A stretch of 64,000 bases of DNA, taken from Schizophyllum amplum (lineage: Eukaryota > Basidiomycota > Agaricomycetes > Agaricales > Schizophyllaceae). The first letter of the stretch is position 1. Each line of letters opens with the position of its first letter. Made by a program: the position numbers and the translations under genes. Below are positions 48,067 to 59,614 of the stretch, in pieces. The notes under the pieces are model-generated. The model had not been told where the DNA came from, searched no databases, and saw only the letters and a program-made list of their open reading frames with translations. The stretch spans positions 930,001 to 994,000 of the forward strand of contig VDMD01000005.1 in NCBI GenBank assembly GCA_007026445.1. The letters run 5' to 3'.

Positions 48067-49329
48067 GGTTCTGTTTCTCGCACGCTATATATGTTGGGCA
48101 GAGGCACCTCAATAATCATGCCTTCGCAAATCGAACTCATTCCGCCCTGCAGGCCGCCCGCTCGTCGGGAGGAACAACAGCATTTATGGCAACCAGAGTC
48201 ATGCTGGTGCGTTAACACTAGAAAAGCCTTTACTGACTGCCATTTCGCGCGCGACTTGATGTGCGCAACGCCCGCAGCGTTGCGCTCAATATCGCCGATT
48301 GCGAGGCTACTATTCGTCAGCGAGCATCCGTTCTTCTAACTTTTTGGACAGCAGACGCAAGCGAGGGTCGGCAGGCCCGGCCGCCCGGTCGGGACCGTAT
48401 GCGGAGACGCTGCGTCCTCTTCGAGAGATGTCCTCCGCTCATCGCCGAATCCCAGTCATATCTAAGTGGCTTCGATGTATTCAACTTGCAACAACAAGTC
48501 GATGCAAGTATTTACAGGTATTTACTATGCATGATCATGTGACTCATCAAACTTGCAAGCATGCGCAAACATGCCCCCTCAACTCCTTTCAACTGGCCGC
48601 CTGTCTCTTGCATCCTCATTATTGGCTTGTATTGAATTTTTTTTTCCGGGCCCAGCTGGGGTTTACGCACAAATAAAAGGGTTTCCCTGGTTGTCTCTTC
48701 AAGCTTCATCGTCTGCTCGGTGGCGGTTTTGTGAATAGCGCCGGCTTTCAACCAGGTGAAGGCGTTGACCAACGCCACTCGTTGCCAGCGTCGTCTCCTC
48801 CGACCACTCGTGTTTCTGGTTGCGAACTGTATGGAGTCTGGTGTGTTATGACGGAATAGGCTGGTTGCTGGGCTGCGCGCATGAAGTAGGCGCCCAAGTT
48901 GGGCCCAATGCGCTCCAGCGAACGTCAGTGGAAAGTTCGCGCCTCATCCGAACTGTCATCGTATTCGGTAGTGCGTAATGGATCGTAAAGCGATCGCCAC
49001 CGATGCATGGTTACGAAGCTTTCAGCGGCCTGTCTGTAGCTCTCCTGCTGCTGAAAGAATCCCATTTCTTCCCCAGTCAGATGTACAATTTATACTCCCA
49101 ATCGCGGGAACAAGGCCGGCCGTAAAAGGCATATTTTCCTGCCAAATCGAGGAGATCAGTGCCATGTTGTGTTTTTACCCGCAGGCCTCGGATGTCTGAC
49201 GTCAAACGCCGTCGGTCCGAACTCCTCCCCCGCTTCTCCAACTCGGACAGTCGGATTTCGAATACGGCGGGAAGTCACATAAAAGGAGTCTCCTGAGTTC
49301 CGTTTTTCATTCTTCTGCTCCCAACCACC
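48067..49329. other. intergenic region
   Basis: No gene recognised over 1.26 kb. Short open frames at 48299-48676 (+) and 48512-48778 (-) overlap and have no family resemblance. The promoter of the dihydroxyacetone kinase gene lies at the right end. Confidence 0.5.
49279..49285 (+). promoter_or_regulatory. TATA-like box of dihydroxyacetone kinase gene
   Basis: ATAAAAG about 45 bp upstream of the start codon at 49330, a suitable core-promoter position. Confidence 0.4.
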
Positions 49330-51502
49330 ATGTCCATCAACAGTGAGCGCGATGGTTATCATCGGCGACGACGAGGAGGCTGACGGATGCCCAGGCAAGC
49401 ACTTCTTGAATACCCCAGAGACCCTCGTCGTCGATCAGCTCGAGGGGCTCGCCAATCTCAACCCGAAGCTTTCTGTCGACAAGCAAAATAAGAGTGCGTG
49501 GATCGCACGAGGATATATGCGTATGTGTCTGACCACACCCAGTTCTCCATGTTGCGAAACCGGACAAGTCAAAGGTAGCGATCATCTGCGGGGGCGGCAG
49601 CGGTCATGAACCCGCGCACGCTGGCTACGTCGGTGCGTCGTTTGCAAAGTGGAATGTGCTCGATACTGATCCATCCCACTAGGTGAAGGCATGCTCACGG
49701 GTTCGTCGGTGCAATCCTCACCGTATCCGCTCATCTGATCATCGCCTACTTCACAGCGGCTGTCGCCGGAACCGTCTTTGCCTCACCAAACTCCAGCCAA
49801 GTCCGTCGCGGCATCGATCTCGTCGACAATGACAAAGGGTGCGTACTTCCTCCATATGCGTCCTTCGCGTACTGACGAGACGCGTAACAGGACCCTTATC
49901 ATAGTGAAGTGAGCGCGTTCATGATCTCATCGCCAACCCATCCCTGATCACACACCCAAGGAACTACACGGGTGACGTTCTCAACTTTGGCCTTGCCAAG
50001 GAGCAGTACGCTGCGCTGCGCCCCGACAAGGCGGACCACGTCAAGTTCATCACTGTCGGCGATGATGTCGCAGTGACCCGCTCGCAGGGCAAGATCGTCG
50101 GTCGCCGCGGTCTCGCAGGCACTGTGCTCGTCTACAAGATCGCTGGCGCGCTCGCGCAGGGTGGATCTAGCCTCAATGAGATCTACGATGTTGCCAATAT
50201 GCCGCCAATCGCGTCGCCTCCATTGGCGTCGGCCTCGAACACTGTCACGTTCCGGGCACCGCTGCTACTACTCTCACTTGGGGCCGATGAGATCGAGATC
50301 GGCATGGGCATTCACAACGAGAGTGGTGTCAAGCGCGTTTCCCCTGCGCCTCCCTTGTCAGAATTGCTTCCTCAGTTGCTTGACCTCCTTACATCGACGT
50401 CCGACCCCGAGCGCTCGTACGTGCCTTTTAAGGGCACGACGAGGTAGTGCTCCTCGTGAACAACCTTGGTGGTGTCTCCGAGCTAGAGATGGCCGCTATC
50501 GTTGCGGAGTCGCGTCGTCATTGGACAAGCGTGGCCTGACCGCATTGCGTGTTTTGTCGGGCAGCTACATGGTACGTCTATATTCACGCAGCGCGACAGT
50601 ATACTCACGAGAAGTATAGACCAGTCTCAACATGCCCGGATTCTCCATCACCCTCCTCCTCCTCCCCGCCGCTGGCGAGAAGGATGCGCCCTCGAAGGAG
50701 ACCATTCTCTCAGCCCTTGACGCCAAGGCCGATGTCCCCGGCTGGAAATGGTCCTCTGCTGCGCCCGCGCCGCAACAGGTTGCGTTCACCCCCGCCGCCG
50801 CTACGCAGGCCCAGAAGCCCACTGGATCGCCCATCAAGGCCAGCGACCCGGCTGGCTTCGTCGCCGGCATCAAGAGGGCCTGCGAGGCGCTCATCGCTGC
50901 CGAGCCTAAGATCACTGAGATGGACATCATCGCCGGTGACGGCGACTGCGGTCTGACGCTCAAGGCGGGTGCGGAGGGCGTTCTGCAGAAGATCTCCGAG
51001 AAGGCGATCACGGGCGACAACATCGTGCAGAGCGTCATCGCAATCGCGCAGGTCGCCGAGGAGGCGATGGGTGGCACGAGTGGTGCTCTCTACTCGTGAG
51101 TCTGTTCTCTCAACCTGCGTGAGGACGGTTACTAACGCGCACGTCAGGATCTTCTTCTCTGGCCTCGCACGCGGCGTCCAGAGCTCCTCTGGCACCGCAA
51201 CGCCCGAGGACTGGGCACGTGCTCTCACTTTCGCATTGAAGAACCTGTACACCTACACTCGCGCCCGCCCGCCCTCACGCACGCTCGTTGACCCGCTCGA
51301 CGCCTTCGTCTCGCCTCTGTCCAGCAGCACGGACTTCCCGACCGCCGTCAAGTCCGCCGCAGCCGCCGCGGAGAAGACCAAGGACCTCGCTGCCAAGGCC
51401 GGCCGCGCCGCTTACGTCGAGGGCGACCGCTTGAAGGAGGAGAAGATCCCCGACCCGGGTGCATGGGGTGTAAAGACCGTCCTCGAGGCGCTATTCCAGT
51501 AG
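49330..51502 (+). CDS. DAK1: dihydroxyacetone kinase (frame broken in the K domain)
   Basis: Cytosolic ATP-dependent kinase that phosphorylates dihydroxyacetone and glyceraldehyde. Exons from 49330 (intron 49343-49394 and further introns near 49494, 49632, 49700, 49838, 49909, 50571 and 51100) join in frame. They give the DhaK half with SKHFLNTPETLV, ICGGGSGHEPAHAGYVGEGM and NYTGDVLNFGLA, and the DhaL half with AGDGDCGLTLKAGAEGV and MGGTSGALYS. Between about 50197 and 50520 the conserved protein is spread over different frames: DVAN, then NRVASIGVGLEHCHVPGT, then LGADEIEIGMGIHNES, then HDEVVLLVNNLGGVSELE, then SLDKRGLTALRVLSG. That means four single-base-type frame breaks, including an in-frame stop near 50445. 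The remaining sequence is intact. Either a recent pseudogene or sequence errors confined to this patch. Confidence 0.85.
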
Positions 51503-51735
51503 AGGATGGATGAGAAATGAATGTATTGTAGTATATCTTATTTTGCCCCTGTAGATCGATCTTGCTTGCCAATCTGCTCCCGCCCAGCTTCCGCCTTTAC
51601 TTCCCTTGGATCCCCATTATTCCCCGAAGGGTATATATAATGCCTTCGAGGCTCGGATCTCCGTGAGTCGCTGGTTATATGTTTGATAATCGTCTGCCCG
51701 GTGCCGTGTTGTCGAGAGTCGGCCCTATTCCTACC

Positions 51736-53730
51736 CTAGGTGCTTCGTTCCACCATGAATTTGCCCCACTGCAGCCACCACTCGTCCGCGGCGTCCAACG
51801 CGTCGTAGTCGAACTGCACGAGCGTCTGCGCCCACACCTCCGCTGACTCGTCGCCATCCTGGTCCAGCGGCAGCGCGAGCGCGTTGTCGCGCACTGTGCG
51901 ATCGGGGCCCGGTGGCAGGCCCATGAGACGGATGGCTTGCAGCTCTGAGTTGAGCGTCTGGACGTTGCGGAACGTGCGGATTTTCTGGAAGCCGTCGAGG
52001 AGGACGGGGAGCGCTTTGGGTGTTTCCAGGCGGGAGAGCAGGCGCGCGAGCGTGAACGCGGCTTCGAACTGTGACGGGTCAACGTCAGTGATCTGGAGTA
52101 GAGCGAACGGTATACACAAGGGCTCACTGCGATCGTGCTGAAAGGACGCGCGTAGGGTCAGAGATACTCAGAGGGAAAGCAAGATGCTGCTCTTACTCGT
52201 TGTAAACGCCATAATACTGAGAGGTCAGGTCAGTATGAGCAACATATGGCGAATGAACAATATCGCACTGGCGAGACGAATGCAGAGTTGCCAATAAGGG
52301 CGATCTTGCGCTCCTTGTCGACGATAGTGAGAGTCTCCGGCAGACGCTGGACCTCCTTGCGTGACGAGTGTGCCAGGTCAAGCATCTCCTCCACCCTACA
52401 GAAAGCAGTTAGAGATAGACTTCACATCGGTTGACATCGGCTACCAGCACGTACGCACATTGGATCGTAGAGGTCGATGACATCCCTGAGCTCATCCCGG
52501 ATGTCCAGCCCGGTGTCCACGTACTCCTTCGTGAGCACTTTGCCGATGACGAAGATGTACACGTCTGGATCGTGCTGCGGCGCGGCGGGTTAGCGAGGCA
52601 GAGCGATGGGGGAGGTGCCCTTACTACCAGGGAGCTCAGGCCGATGGAGTCGGATTCCATCCAGACTTTGATCTGTGCGGCTCGTTGTGAGACCAGTATG
52701 CCAAACCGGCGCAGTACCTACTGAATCCGCCTCAAGCAAGGGCGCGAGTCGGGGATTCTTTTTCATCTCATGTGGCCAGATGGCGAAGGTCGCACTGGGG
52801 TTATGAATGAGAATGTGTTCGCGTGTGTGGCGAGATAATGCAGGTAGACATACCCAAGGACAGTGCGAACGCCAATTTGGGACAATTTGTGTAGTGGGTC
52901 CTGCTCCTGCTCGTCCGAATCTGGCGTGTCCTCCCGCTCCAAATGCGGAGGGATGAATGAACGTGAGATGCCGTTCAGGCCGTCCGCACCGACCACCTGA
53001 GCGCCTGTAAGTTGTCACGGCCACACGGTGCCTACCGTTGGGCGTACCAGGTTCCCCTCTATCGTGTCCCCCGACTTCAGGTGCAACACCGGGTTGCCGT
53101 CCGCCGTCGAGGACAGACTGACGACTTCATGGTTGTACCGCATGTCCAACTGCACTTCGCGGCAGAGCCCACGCAGGTACTGCATGACGTGGGAGTGCTG
53201 CAGAACGTTCCGTTAGCAACATTGTACGTCAAGGAAAAGAAGAACCTACGGAGCCCATGTAGAAATTCGCGCCCAGGTCACGCATGATGTTGCCGAAGAA
53301 CTCGGACATCCCAACGGTACGTGCGGTACGGCCTTTCGTGAGCTCAGTGTGCAGCAATTGTCAGCTATCCAGAGCGCAGCAGCCTACCATCGATAAACTC
53401 TAGCCCGGACCCCGTTCGCTGCCTTACTGCGCTGACCTTGGGTAGTCGTCCGAACAGCCGTGCGATGTTTGGAGGACTGCGTATCCCACGCTCAAAGACC
53501 TACGCGATGGACACGCGTGAGTAGTTGTGGGTGCACTGATGGGCCATGGCGTGCCATCAGGAAAAAAAACCGGCACATGGGATGCTTACCTGACGATCTG
53601 CGCTGCCTTTATCGAGCACGACCACTTGATGGCCGGCTTGTTGCAGAAGGTACGCGACAATGAGGCCCTCGAAGCTCGCGCCGACAATGAGGCATTTTAT
53701 AGGGAAGACAGTGTCTGGTAAGACAGACAT
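51736..53730 (-). CDS. FAD-dependent monooxygenase (salicylate-hydroxylase-like)
   Basis: Predicted flavoprotein aromatic hydroxylase or epoxidase of the PHBH-like fold; substrate unknown. The start at 53730 gives MSVLPDTVFPIKCLIVGASF. The FAD dinucleotide motif reads VGASFEG, with Ser replacing the usual second Gly of GxGxxG. Next come FERGIRSPPNIARLFGRLP, DLGANFYMGSHSHVM, the conserved DG motif VVGADGLNGISR (about 52970) and the C-terminal helical region FTLARLLSRLETPKALPVLL ending at 51736. At least eight short introns. The exon around 52190-52240 (YYGVYN) and a 35 bp intron near 52085 are the least certain joints. The usual GD(A)AH motif near the second FAD site is not clearly seen and may be degenerate. 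No biosynthetic partners adjoin. Confidence 0.75.
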
Positions 53731-54898
53731 TGCGAGGGATGGAGGTTAGAAGGAAGACGATGTCGCGAACATGAATGACATGAGGACATGAACGGTGCAT
53801 CAAGGTTCTTCTGGAGGCCCGCACGCACCCTGCATAAGACTGTATCGCACTGTCATCAGCCCCGTGAGTTCGGATGTGATTGGCCGACGTCGAGAATCGA
53901 GATAGCGGTTCGGCATTCGAAGGGGAGGGGATCCTGACCATCTGGGGGGCATCTGGCGGCCTGTCCCCCGCCCTTGTAGACGTGAGAAATTGGATGGATA
54001 TCTGCTCGAGGAGGCACCAGATCTGTAGCTTGTCCTAATCGCAAGAAGGCCGAGACGCTTCGCGTAGTCTGAATCCCGTCATCACTGATGGTCGTCGGAA
54101 ACGAGGCGTGGCAAGCCGCAAGGCCGCGAACAAGCCGCAAAGCATCACAAACAACATGCAGATCTCCTCTTGTATCCAGCCATCACCACGACCCTGTCAA
54201 GGATATCGCACCTGCTTTTTACAAGCAGAGCCAGAACAACATATTCTTTACGCGCACAACACGAGCGACTAATCAACTTACTAAACTCGGGAACTCCTTG
54301 ATTCAAACCTAAGGTGAACCTGATGCACACGCCCTTTGAGCGCAGCCGTCTCCCACCGGTCCACCTTCTTCATCACACCGTGCGACGCCGCGTTTATAGG
54401 AAATTTTCGCACGCGCAGGACGTTTCTCCTTTACGGCCCTCGGCTTCGGGAATACCTTCCGACCATCGACCTCTTTCTCTCGCCCTCGATTGTGGCCTCT
54501 CACTGTCGCCGCGGGCCGACGAGCTCTTTGTTCTCTGTCTTGTCGGACCCTCACACGTGTAGCCTGGCAGCGCCATGCAGGCCGTCATCACTGCCCAGCC
54601 GCACGACAATTCACAATTCATGCATCCGGGGTTACAGTCTCACGGTTGATAATCGATGTTGTCCTGATGCTGCCTAGCGTGACTGTCCTCAAGGCGCCCT
54701 AGCGCCTACAGACCCATCAAAAGGGTGCATCATGGGCGGCGGCGGGCCCCCTTGTTCATGATTACTTATATGTAAGGCATTCCTACGGCTTCAAACTTGC
54801 CGGTGCTCGTTCCTTCTTCTTGCCCTCCGCCTTTTCCCCCCTCTTTCTTCTCTTTTTCTCCTCTATCACCTTCTCCGCGACCGCGGAAGGTATTCACG
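53731..54898. other. divergent promoter region, no gene recognised
   Basis: Spacer between two divergently transcribed genes. Open frames such as 54336-54677 (+) and 53856-54140 (-) show no family resemblance. The segment from 54800 on is CT-rich, as in fungal promoters just before a start codon. Confidence 0.5.
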
Positions 54899-55856
54899 AT
54901 GATGATTACGACCGCGACGACGATGACCACCGACATTATTGAGGTGGTCCTTGCTATCCCCTTCGTGCTCCTGGCGGGCGTCCTTGCGACTTTGGCTGTG
55001 ACGCCTCCGAAGGTAGCACTCCAGCAGCCCGCCGACCCGCAGGAGCCCCCCGAGCGCCAGACGCTCCTTGAGAAGACGACCTACAGGAATGTTGCCATTA
55101 CGAACTTCATCGAGAAGGTACTTCCTATCGCACTGCCCCCACCCGCCGCTCACCCGATCATCCATCCCCCCAGAGCTTCACCTGGATCGCCGTCCTGCCC
55201 GACCTCCTCGCCCTCGTCTTCGGGCGGCTCTTCCCTCACTCCAAGATCTCCCGCGCGGTCTTGTACCCCTTCTTCCGCTCGTCCGGGCACCCCGAGCTCG
55301 TGTGGCACTTCACCCGCGCCACGTCCTGGATCCTCCCCCTCGGTGTTCTCCTCATCATCGTGGGCTCCGCCATCCGCCTCGCCTGCTTCCGTACGCTCGG
55401 CCGCATGTTTACGTTCACGCACACCATCAAGAAGGACCATCAGCTCATGACGACGGGCTTGTACAGCGTCGTGCGGTGCGTTCGCAGGCGTACCCACACT
55501 CCCGCGGTCCGTACTCACGCCGCGTCGCACACAGGCATCCGAGCTACTCCGGTATGCTCATGATCTTCTGGGGCAAGGTGGTGTGGCAGGCGGCGCCTGG
55601 GTCCTGGATGAGGGAGAGCGGCGTCCTGCACACCGCGTCCGGCGTCATGGTCGGCTGCCTTGCCATCTTGTTCTTCTCAGTCTTTAGTGAGTAGACAGTG
55701 TCGTTCGATTCATAGGCGCATGCTGACCCTCTTCAAGCTATTGCTTTCCTACTACGCACCGTGGAAGAGGACAGGGCTTTGGAGAAACAATTCGGCGACG
55801 AGTGGCGCACCTGGGCGGGTTCGGTCAGGTATCGTCTCGTTCCCGGCATTTTCTAA
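54899..55856 (+). CDS. isoprenylcysteine carboxyl methyltransferase-like membrane protein
   Basis: Integral membrane methyltransferase of the ICMT/PEMT superfamily. Family members use S-adenosylmethionine to methylate prenylated C-terminal cysteines or phospholipids. The ATG at 54899 is followed at once by a hydrophobic span (VVLAIPFVLLAGVLATLAV). More spans follow (WIAVLPDLLALVFGRL, ILPLGVLLIIVGSAIRLACF), then the family core GLYSVVRHPSYSGML, another span (GVMVGCLAILFFSVF), and the C-terminal signature EEDRALEKQFGDEWRTW with VRYRLVPGIF. Introns at about 55117-55173, 55477-55534 and 55686-55734 join in frame. About 265 residues. Many agaricomycetes carry several such paralogs, so it need not be the true Ste14 orthologue. 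It converges on the next gene with about 260 bp between stops. Confidence 0.85.
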
Positions 55857-56117
55857 ATGACCCCTCTCATGTGCGCACGGCTCCATGTTGTAAATTGTGG
55901 GTATCTGCTGTGCGAGTTGCCATTTGTACATACGCGATGTACATACACGCGATGTTGTATCATACTATGTTCTGTCCAGTGTCATCTGTCTCCTGTACAT
56001 GTCTCTCAATCTCTTATTTATTGATCCATGCTTTCCTCACGTCCGACTGAGCGAAGAAAAACCCAAGAATGGTTGTGGTATATAGATCGAACACAAGCTA
56101 CAACAGACAAATTAGAG

Positions 56118-57624
56118 CTATATATCTACGTCGTCGCTGGATGCGTCTCTGGACTGAGTGGGGACCGTGCCCTCTTGGTCGTGGGAGTCACCAGCCTCCT
56201 CGTCGCTCTCCTCTTCCTCCCCATCGCTCTCCTCGTCGCTGCTACCGTCGCTCTCGCTTTCGTTAAAGGTCAGAGAAATATACTCATCCCCAAGCTCACC
56301 ACCCCCAACAGCGGGGGGAGCAGGAGCCTCGGCAGTGTCGTTGTCGGTGATGTTGTCGATAACCATAGCAGGAGCAGCGTGATCGTCGGCCGCACTGGGA
56401 CTGACAGGAGGGGAACCATCGGCCTTGGGCTTGCGATTGCGGTTGGCGCGGATGACGTGGGGAAGCTTGCAGCCCTTCTTGGTACAAGTCCCGTGTTCCG
56501 CAAAGTCGGGGCACTCCCTGACGTGTTGCTGCTCGCAATCCAGGCCCTTCTCGCAATAGCCGAGCACAGCGAAGTCGCGGCAGACACCCTGGCGAGTACC
56601 GACGTTGACGTGAGGGAAGTGGCAATTCGGTCGAAAGCAGCCGCCGTGGACGAAGTGAGTACAGACAGGCGTCCGTTCCGGAGTGGGCTCGTGGGAGAGC
56701 GGGCACGTCGCGTCGGAGTTTGGACACTTGTTGTACAAAAAGTTCCAACAAATGGCAATCTTCGAAGGATCGTGCTGATAGATACACGTGAGACCGCGAT
56801 TACATGCACCTGGAAGTCAGAAAGGACGGTTGATGAGTAACGGATCAGAGAGCGAGCTCTCAATCGTCTGGGGAGATACGGCGGGGTGGCGCACCAGTGA
56901 CGTTGAATGTGGGGCACGGCTTGTCGGAATACTTCCTAGATTGACGACGCCTAAGGGGGGTGTTAGTTGCTGGTAAAGACACGTTTACATCTATGACGGA
57001 CTGGTTGGGCTTGTTGTTTAAAGTCATGTTACGAGCACGAGGCGCACGAGGGCCGCGACCGCGGCCGCGCGAGACCTTCGACTTATAGGCGCGAACCGCA
57101 GGAGGACCATGAGGAGAAGGACGAGGGTAAGAGCGATGAGATGAGGGGGGCTTAACACCAGCTGGGTTGCCTGTTGCGGAGGGAGGCTTCGGAGTCGGCA
57201 CTGGAAAGCATATCAGCCAGATCAAAGAGGGTGATAGCGAATGCAGAGTTGCTCACAATCCGAACGAACTAAGGAGAGCCCAGAGGACTTGAACGAAACA
57301 CCATTAAGTACGACTCCTTGACTTCTTGGTAGTGTTCGAGGTTGAGGCTCGAGGAATGGGGTGAGGCTTTGGGGGTGCTGTTGGTCGAATATACGTCGTA
57401 GTAGGTGGCTTGTAGTTGGGGTTGACATAGGTATTGCTTCTTCCGTAAGCAGTCGTTTGTCGATAAAATGAGGTGGGTGGCCCCGCCTGTGGCCCTTTCG
57501 TCTTGTGTTGGTTGATGGATGCTGATGCGCGATTAGGTGCGCTGTGGCCGACTGCACGAAGCCACTTACCGGTCAGTTTTGCGATTTCGTCGCGCAATTG
57601 GGCTTCGGCGGAGGTGGAAGTCAT
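56118..57624 (-). CDS. CCCH zinc-finger protein, ZC3H3-like
   Basis: RNA-binding nuclear protein related to metazoan ZC3H3 (mRNA export and polyadenylation quality control). Five CCCH fingers in tandem (about 57000-56440): CPTFNVTGACNRGLTCIYQH; CWNFLYNKCPNSDATCPLSH; CTHFVHGGCFRPNCHFPH; CRDFAVLGYCEKGLDCEQQH; and CPDFAEHGTCTKKGCKLPH. The spacing and the CNRGLTCIYQHDP sequence are as in ZC3H3. The C-terminus is a Ser/Asp/Glu-rich acidic tail. The N-terminus (start 57624) has DEIAKLT, then a 48 bp stop-free intron (about 57570-57523), then INQHK and YVNPNYKPPT. An Arg/Gly-rich stretch (KVSRGRGRGPRAPRAR) lies before the fingers. Near 57304-57335 the frame must change to reach the conserved GVVLNGVSFKSSG block. 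A 70 bp intron starting GTATAT is possible, or a one-base indel. Other introns near 57252-57200 and 56863-56810. Confidence 0.85.
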
Positions 57625-58453
57625 GGCAGGAGATGGTGAGAGTTCGGGAAAGAGAACGCGATGCTCATCGTTATGAAGGATGTAATTGTTGACTTGTATT
57701 GACCGACGGCTTTACATTACTGTTGTCAACACACACAAAGCTTGATGCATTGTTCTCTGCTGCGAACCTCGACTTGCAATACCAAAGAACGATGCCTCAA
57801 TGAACCAACTCGCTTTTAGATATGGCTATGACCTGCTCGACCTGATTTGATGGGTTCCCTTGTGTACCACTATGGCACAGGTTCTGGAACTGCCAACGTT
57901 CAGTCGTTGCCACGGCGCATTCTCTTGTTAGTTTACCAGAACCACCGTTGACTTGGTATAACTGTAAGACTCGCTAGCTGCTCGGCGCTCTTTGATAAAC
58001 GTGCCGTGATGCGAAGCTCGGCGCCTCGCTTGGCGATCCTCATCCCACCAACGTGCTTGCGCACTTCTCATCCGGGTCTTCTCCAGAGGTCAGCTGTCTC
58101 TTCGTTATCCACTTCCCTTACACCGTTCAGTCACTCTGCTTATTCTACTTATATTTACCCCAGACGAACGTGTGCGGCTCATCGTCCAATAGCGGCCTCC
58201 CCTGCGGTCGTGTGCGTGCCCGAATTGGAAGGCAGCGACGGCATGGCACGTTCTTGGGCACACGAGCAGTCTTCGGCCTCTGCAAAGTGGGAGACAGTAT
58301 AAACCACGTAGCTCCTCTCTCCGCTCCCTCAAAACTTATGCTTCCTCTGCCATATCCGCCAAACCGAAAGGGCTATACACCGCCAGCGTCAATCCCACTC
58401 GCAAGGCGAAGCGCGCGCGCCTCGGCGATTCGATTGAAGAGCTCGAGCGTGGC
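57625..58453. other. divergent promoter region
   Basis: Between the ZC3H3-like (-) and bHLH (+) genes. No gene recognised. Open frames at 58006-58302 and 58053-58463 overlap each other and have no family resemblance. Confidence 0.5.
58298..58303 (+). promoter_or_regulatory. TATA box of bHLH gene
   Basis: TATAAA 150 bp upstream of the chosen bHLH start. Its position supports transcription starting near 58330 and disfavours start codons upstream of it. Confidence 0.45.
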
Positions 58454-59614
58454 ATGGACGTGAGGCCCGCTGCTTTGCTACCGTCCTTCATCCTTCCCAA
58501 GCCGACAGTCCCGTCGACACTCTCAGCCGAACCCGCTGTCCAAGCTCCGGTCAGACGCGGTCGGAAGCCAAGCGCCATGTCGCGTGCATCGCGTGAAGCA
58601 CAGCGCAAGCTGAACCACTCCATCATTGAGAAAGCCCGCCGCACCAAGATCAACGAAGCCCTCATGACGCTCAGCTCGCTCGTTCCGTCCGAATACGACA
58701 ATCGTCCCATTGACAACAACGAAATGGGCGTCGAGGATGCGGGCGCCGACGACAGCGGCGACGATGATGAAGACTATATTGATCGTAAGCAGCAGGCGAA
58801 GAGGCGGGCTTCGGGAGGGCCGAAAAAGGAGAAGGAGTTCAAGCTCGAGATCCTCACGAAGACGGTGGCATACATGCAGGACCTCATCCAGCGTGTGGAC
58901 AGCCTGGAAACTGAAGTGCAGCTTCTGAAATCCTCGTCTGTTCCGTTGCCTTCCTGCGCCACCTGCGGTCCTCGCGCGGACAGGAAACGCAAGTGCATCG
59001 ACGAGGACCTCCGCACGTCGCCTCCTTTCGCTACCGATTCCCCCGCCATCCGCAAGCTGCCGTCGATATCAGAGATGCTCCCCGACCGGTCGTACGACCC
59101 CGACCCTGCGTCGTACCTCCCCTCCCCTCCATCCTCGGCCCGGTTCCCTACTCGCCGTGGGTCCACGAGTCTCGACATCCCGCCGCCGTTGTTCCTTGGG
59201 CCAACCCTGCAGGCGGCCGTCGCGAATGCATCGCGCGGCGCCGCACTTGTCGCTCAGTCGCCGGCCGCATCACCGCCCTCGACGGCGTCACCCACTCTCT
59301 CACCTCTACCGTCGCCTGAGGATGAGTCCGCCGCGTCCGTTCTGCTCCACATGAAGAAGGTCGCGCGCGTTGCTCCTACCTCTTCTTCAGTGGCGGGAGA
59401 TGATGGCCTCCTTCGAAGCGCCGATGCGTTTCAAAGCGAGAGGTCTGACAAGGGCGATGCGGGGAATATGAAGTCTGCTCGTGAGCAATCTCGTCGCGGT
59501 GGCAAGAGTCTTTGCCTCGACGAGTCTCTTGGGCAGGATAGTGGGCAGACGGTGCGAACGCAAACACCGAGCTCTTTGTTGGGGATGGATTATGTTATGG
59601 ATCACCGCCTTTAG
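58454..59614 (+). CDS. basic helix-loop-helix transcription factor
   Basis: 386 residues in one exon, nuclear. The bHLH domain starts at about residue 50. The basic region plus helix 1 reads REAQRKLNHSIIEKARRTK and INEALMTLSSLVPSEY. It holds His and Glu at E-box-contact positions (NHSIIEKARR). A long acidic loop (DDSGDDDEDYID) separates it from helix 2 (EFKLEILTKTVAYMQDLIQR), which runs into a leucine-zipper-like heptad. The C-terminal half is Pro/Ser-rich, with PSISEMLPD and a series of SPP/TASP motifs, probably an activation or phosphorylation region. The open frame extends upstream of the ATG (58331 on), so an unrecognised 5' exon is possible; the TATA box argues for 58454. Target genes unknown. 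Confidence 0.83.
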   Translation: MDVRPAALLPSFILPKPTVPSTLSAEPAVQAPVRRGRKPSAMSRASREAQRKLNHSIIEKARRTKINEALMTLSSLVPSEYDNRPIDNNEMGVEDAGADDSGDDDEDYIDRKQQAKRRASGGPKKEKEFKLEILTKTVAYMQDLIQRVDSLETEVQLLKSSSVPLPSCATCGPRADRKRKCIDEDLRTSPPFATDSPAIRKLPSISEMLPDRSYDPDPASYLPSPPSSARFPTRRGSTSLDIPPPLFLGPTLQAAVANASRGAALVAQSPAASPPSTASPTLSPLPSPEDESAASVLLHMKKVARVAPTSSSVAGDDGLLRSADAFQSERSDKGDAGNMKSAREQSRRGGKSLCLDESLGQDSGQTVRTQTPSSLLGMDYVMDHRL

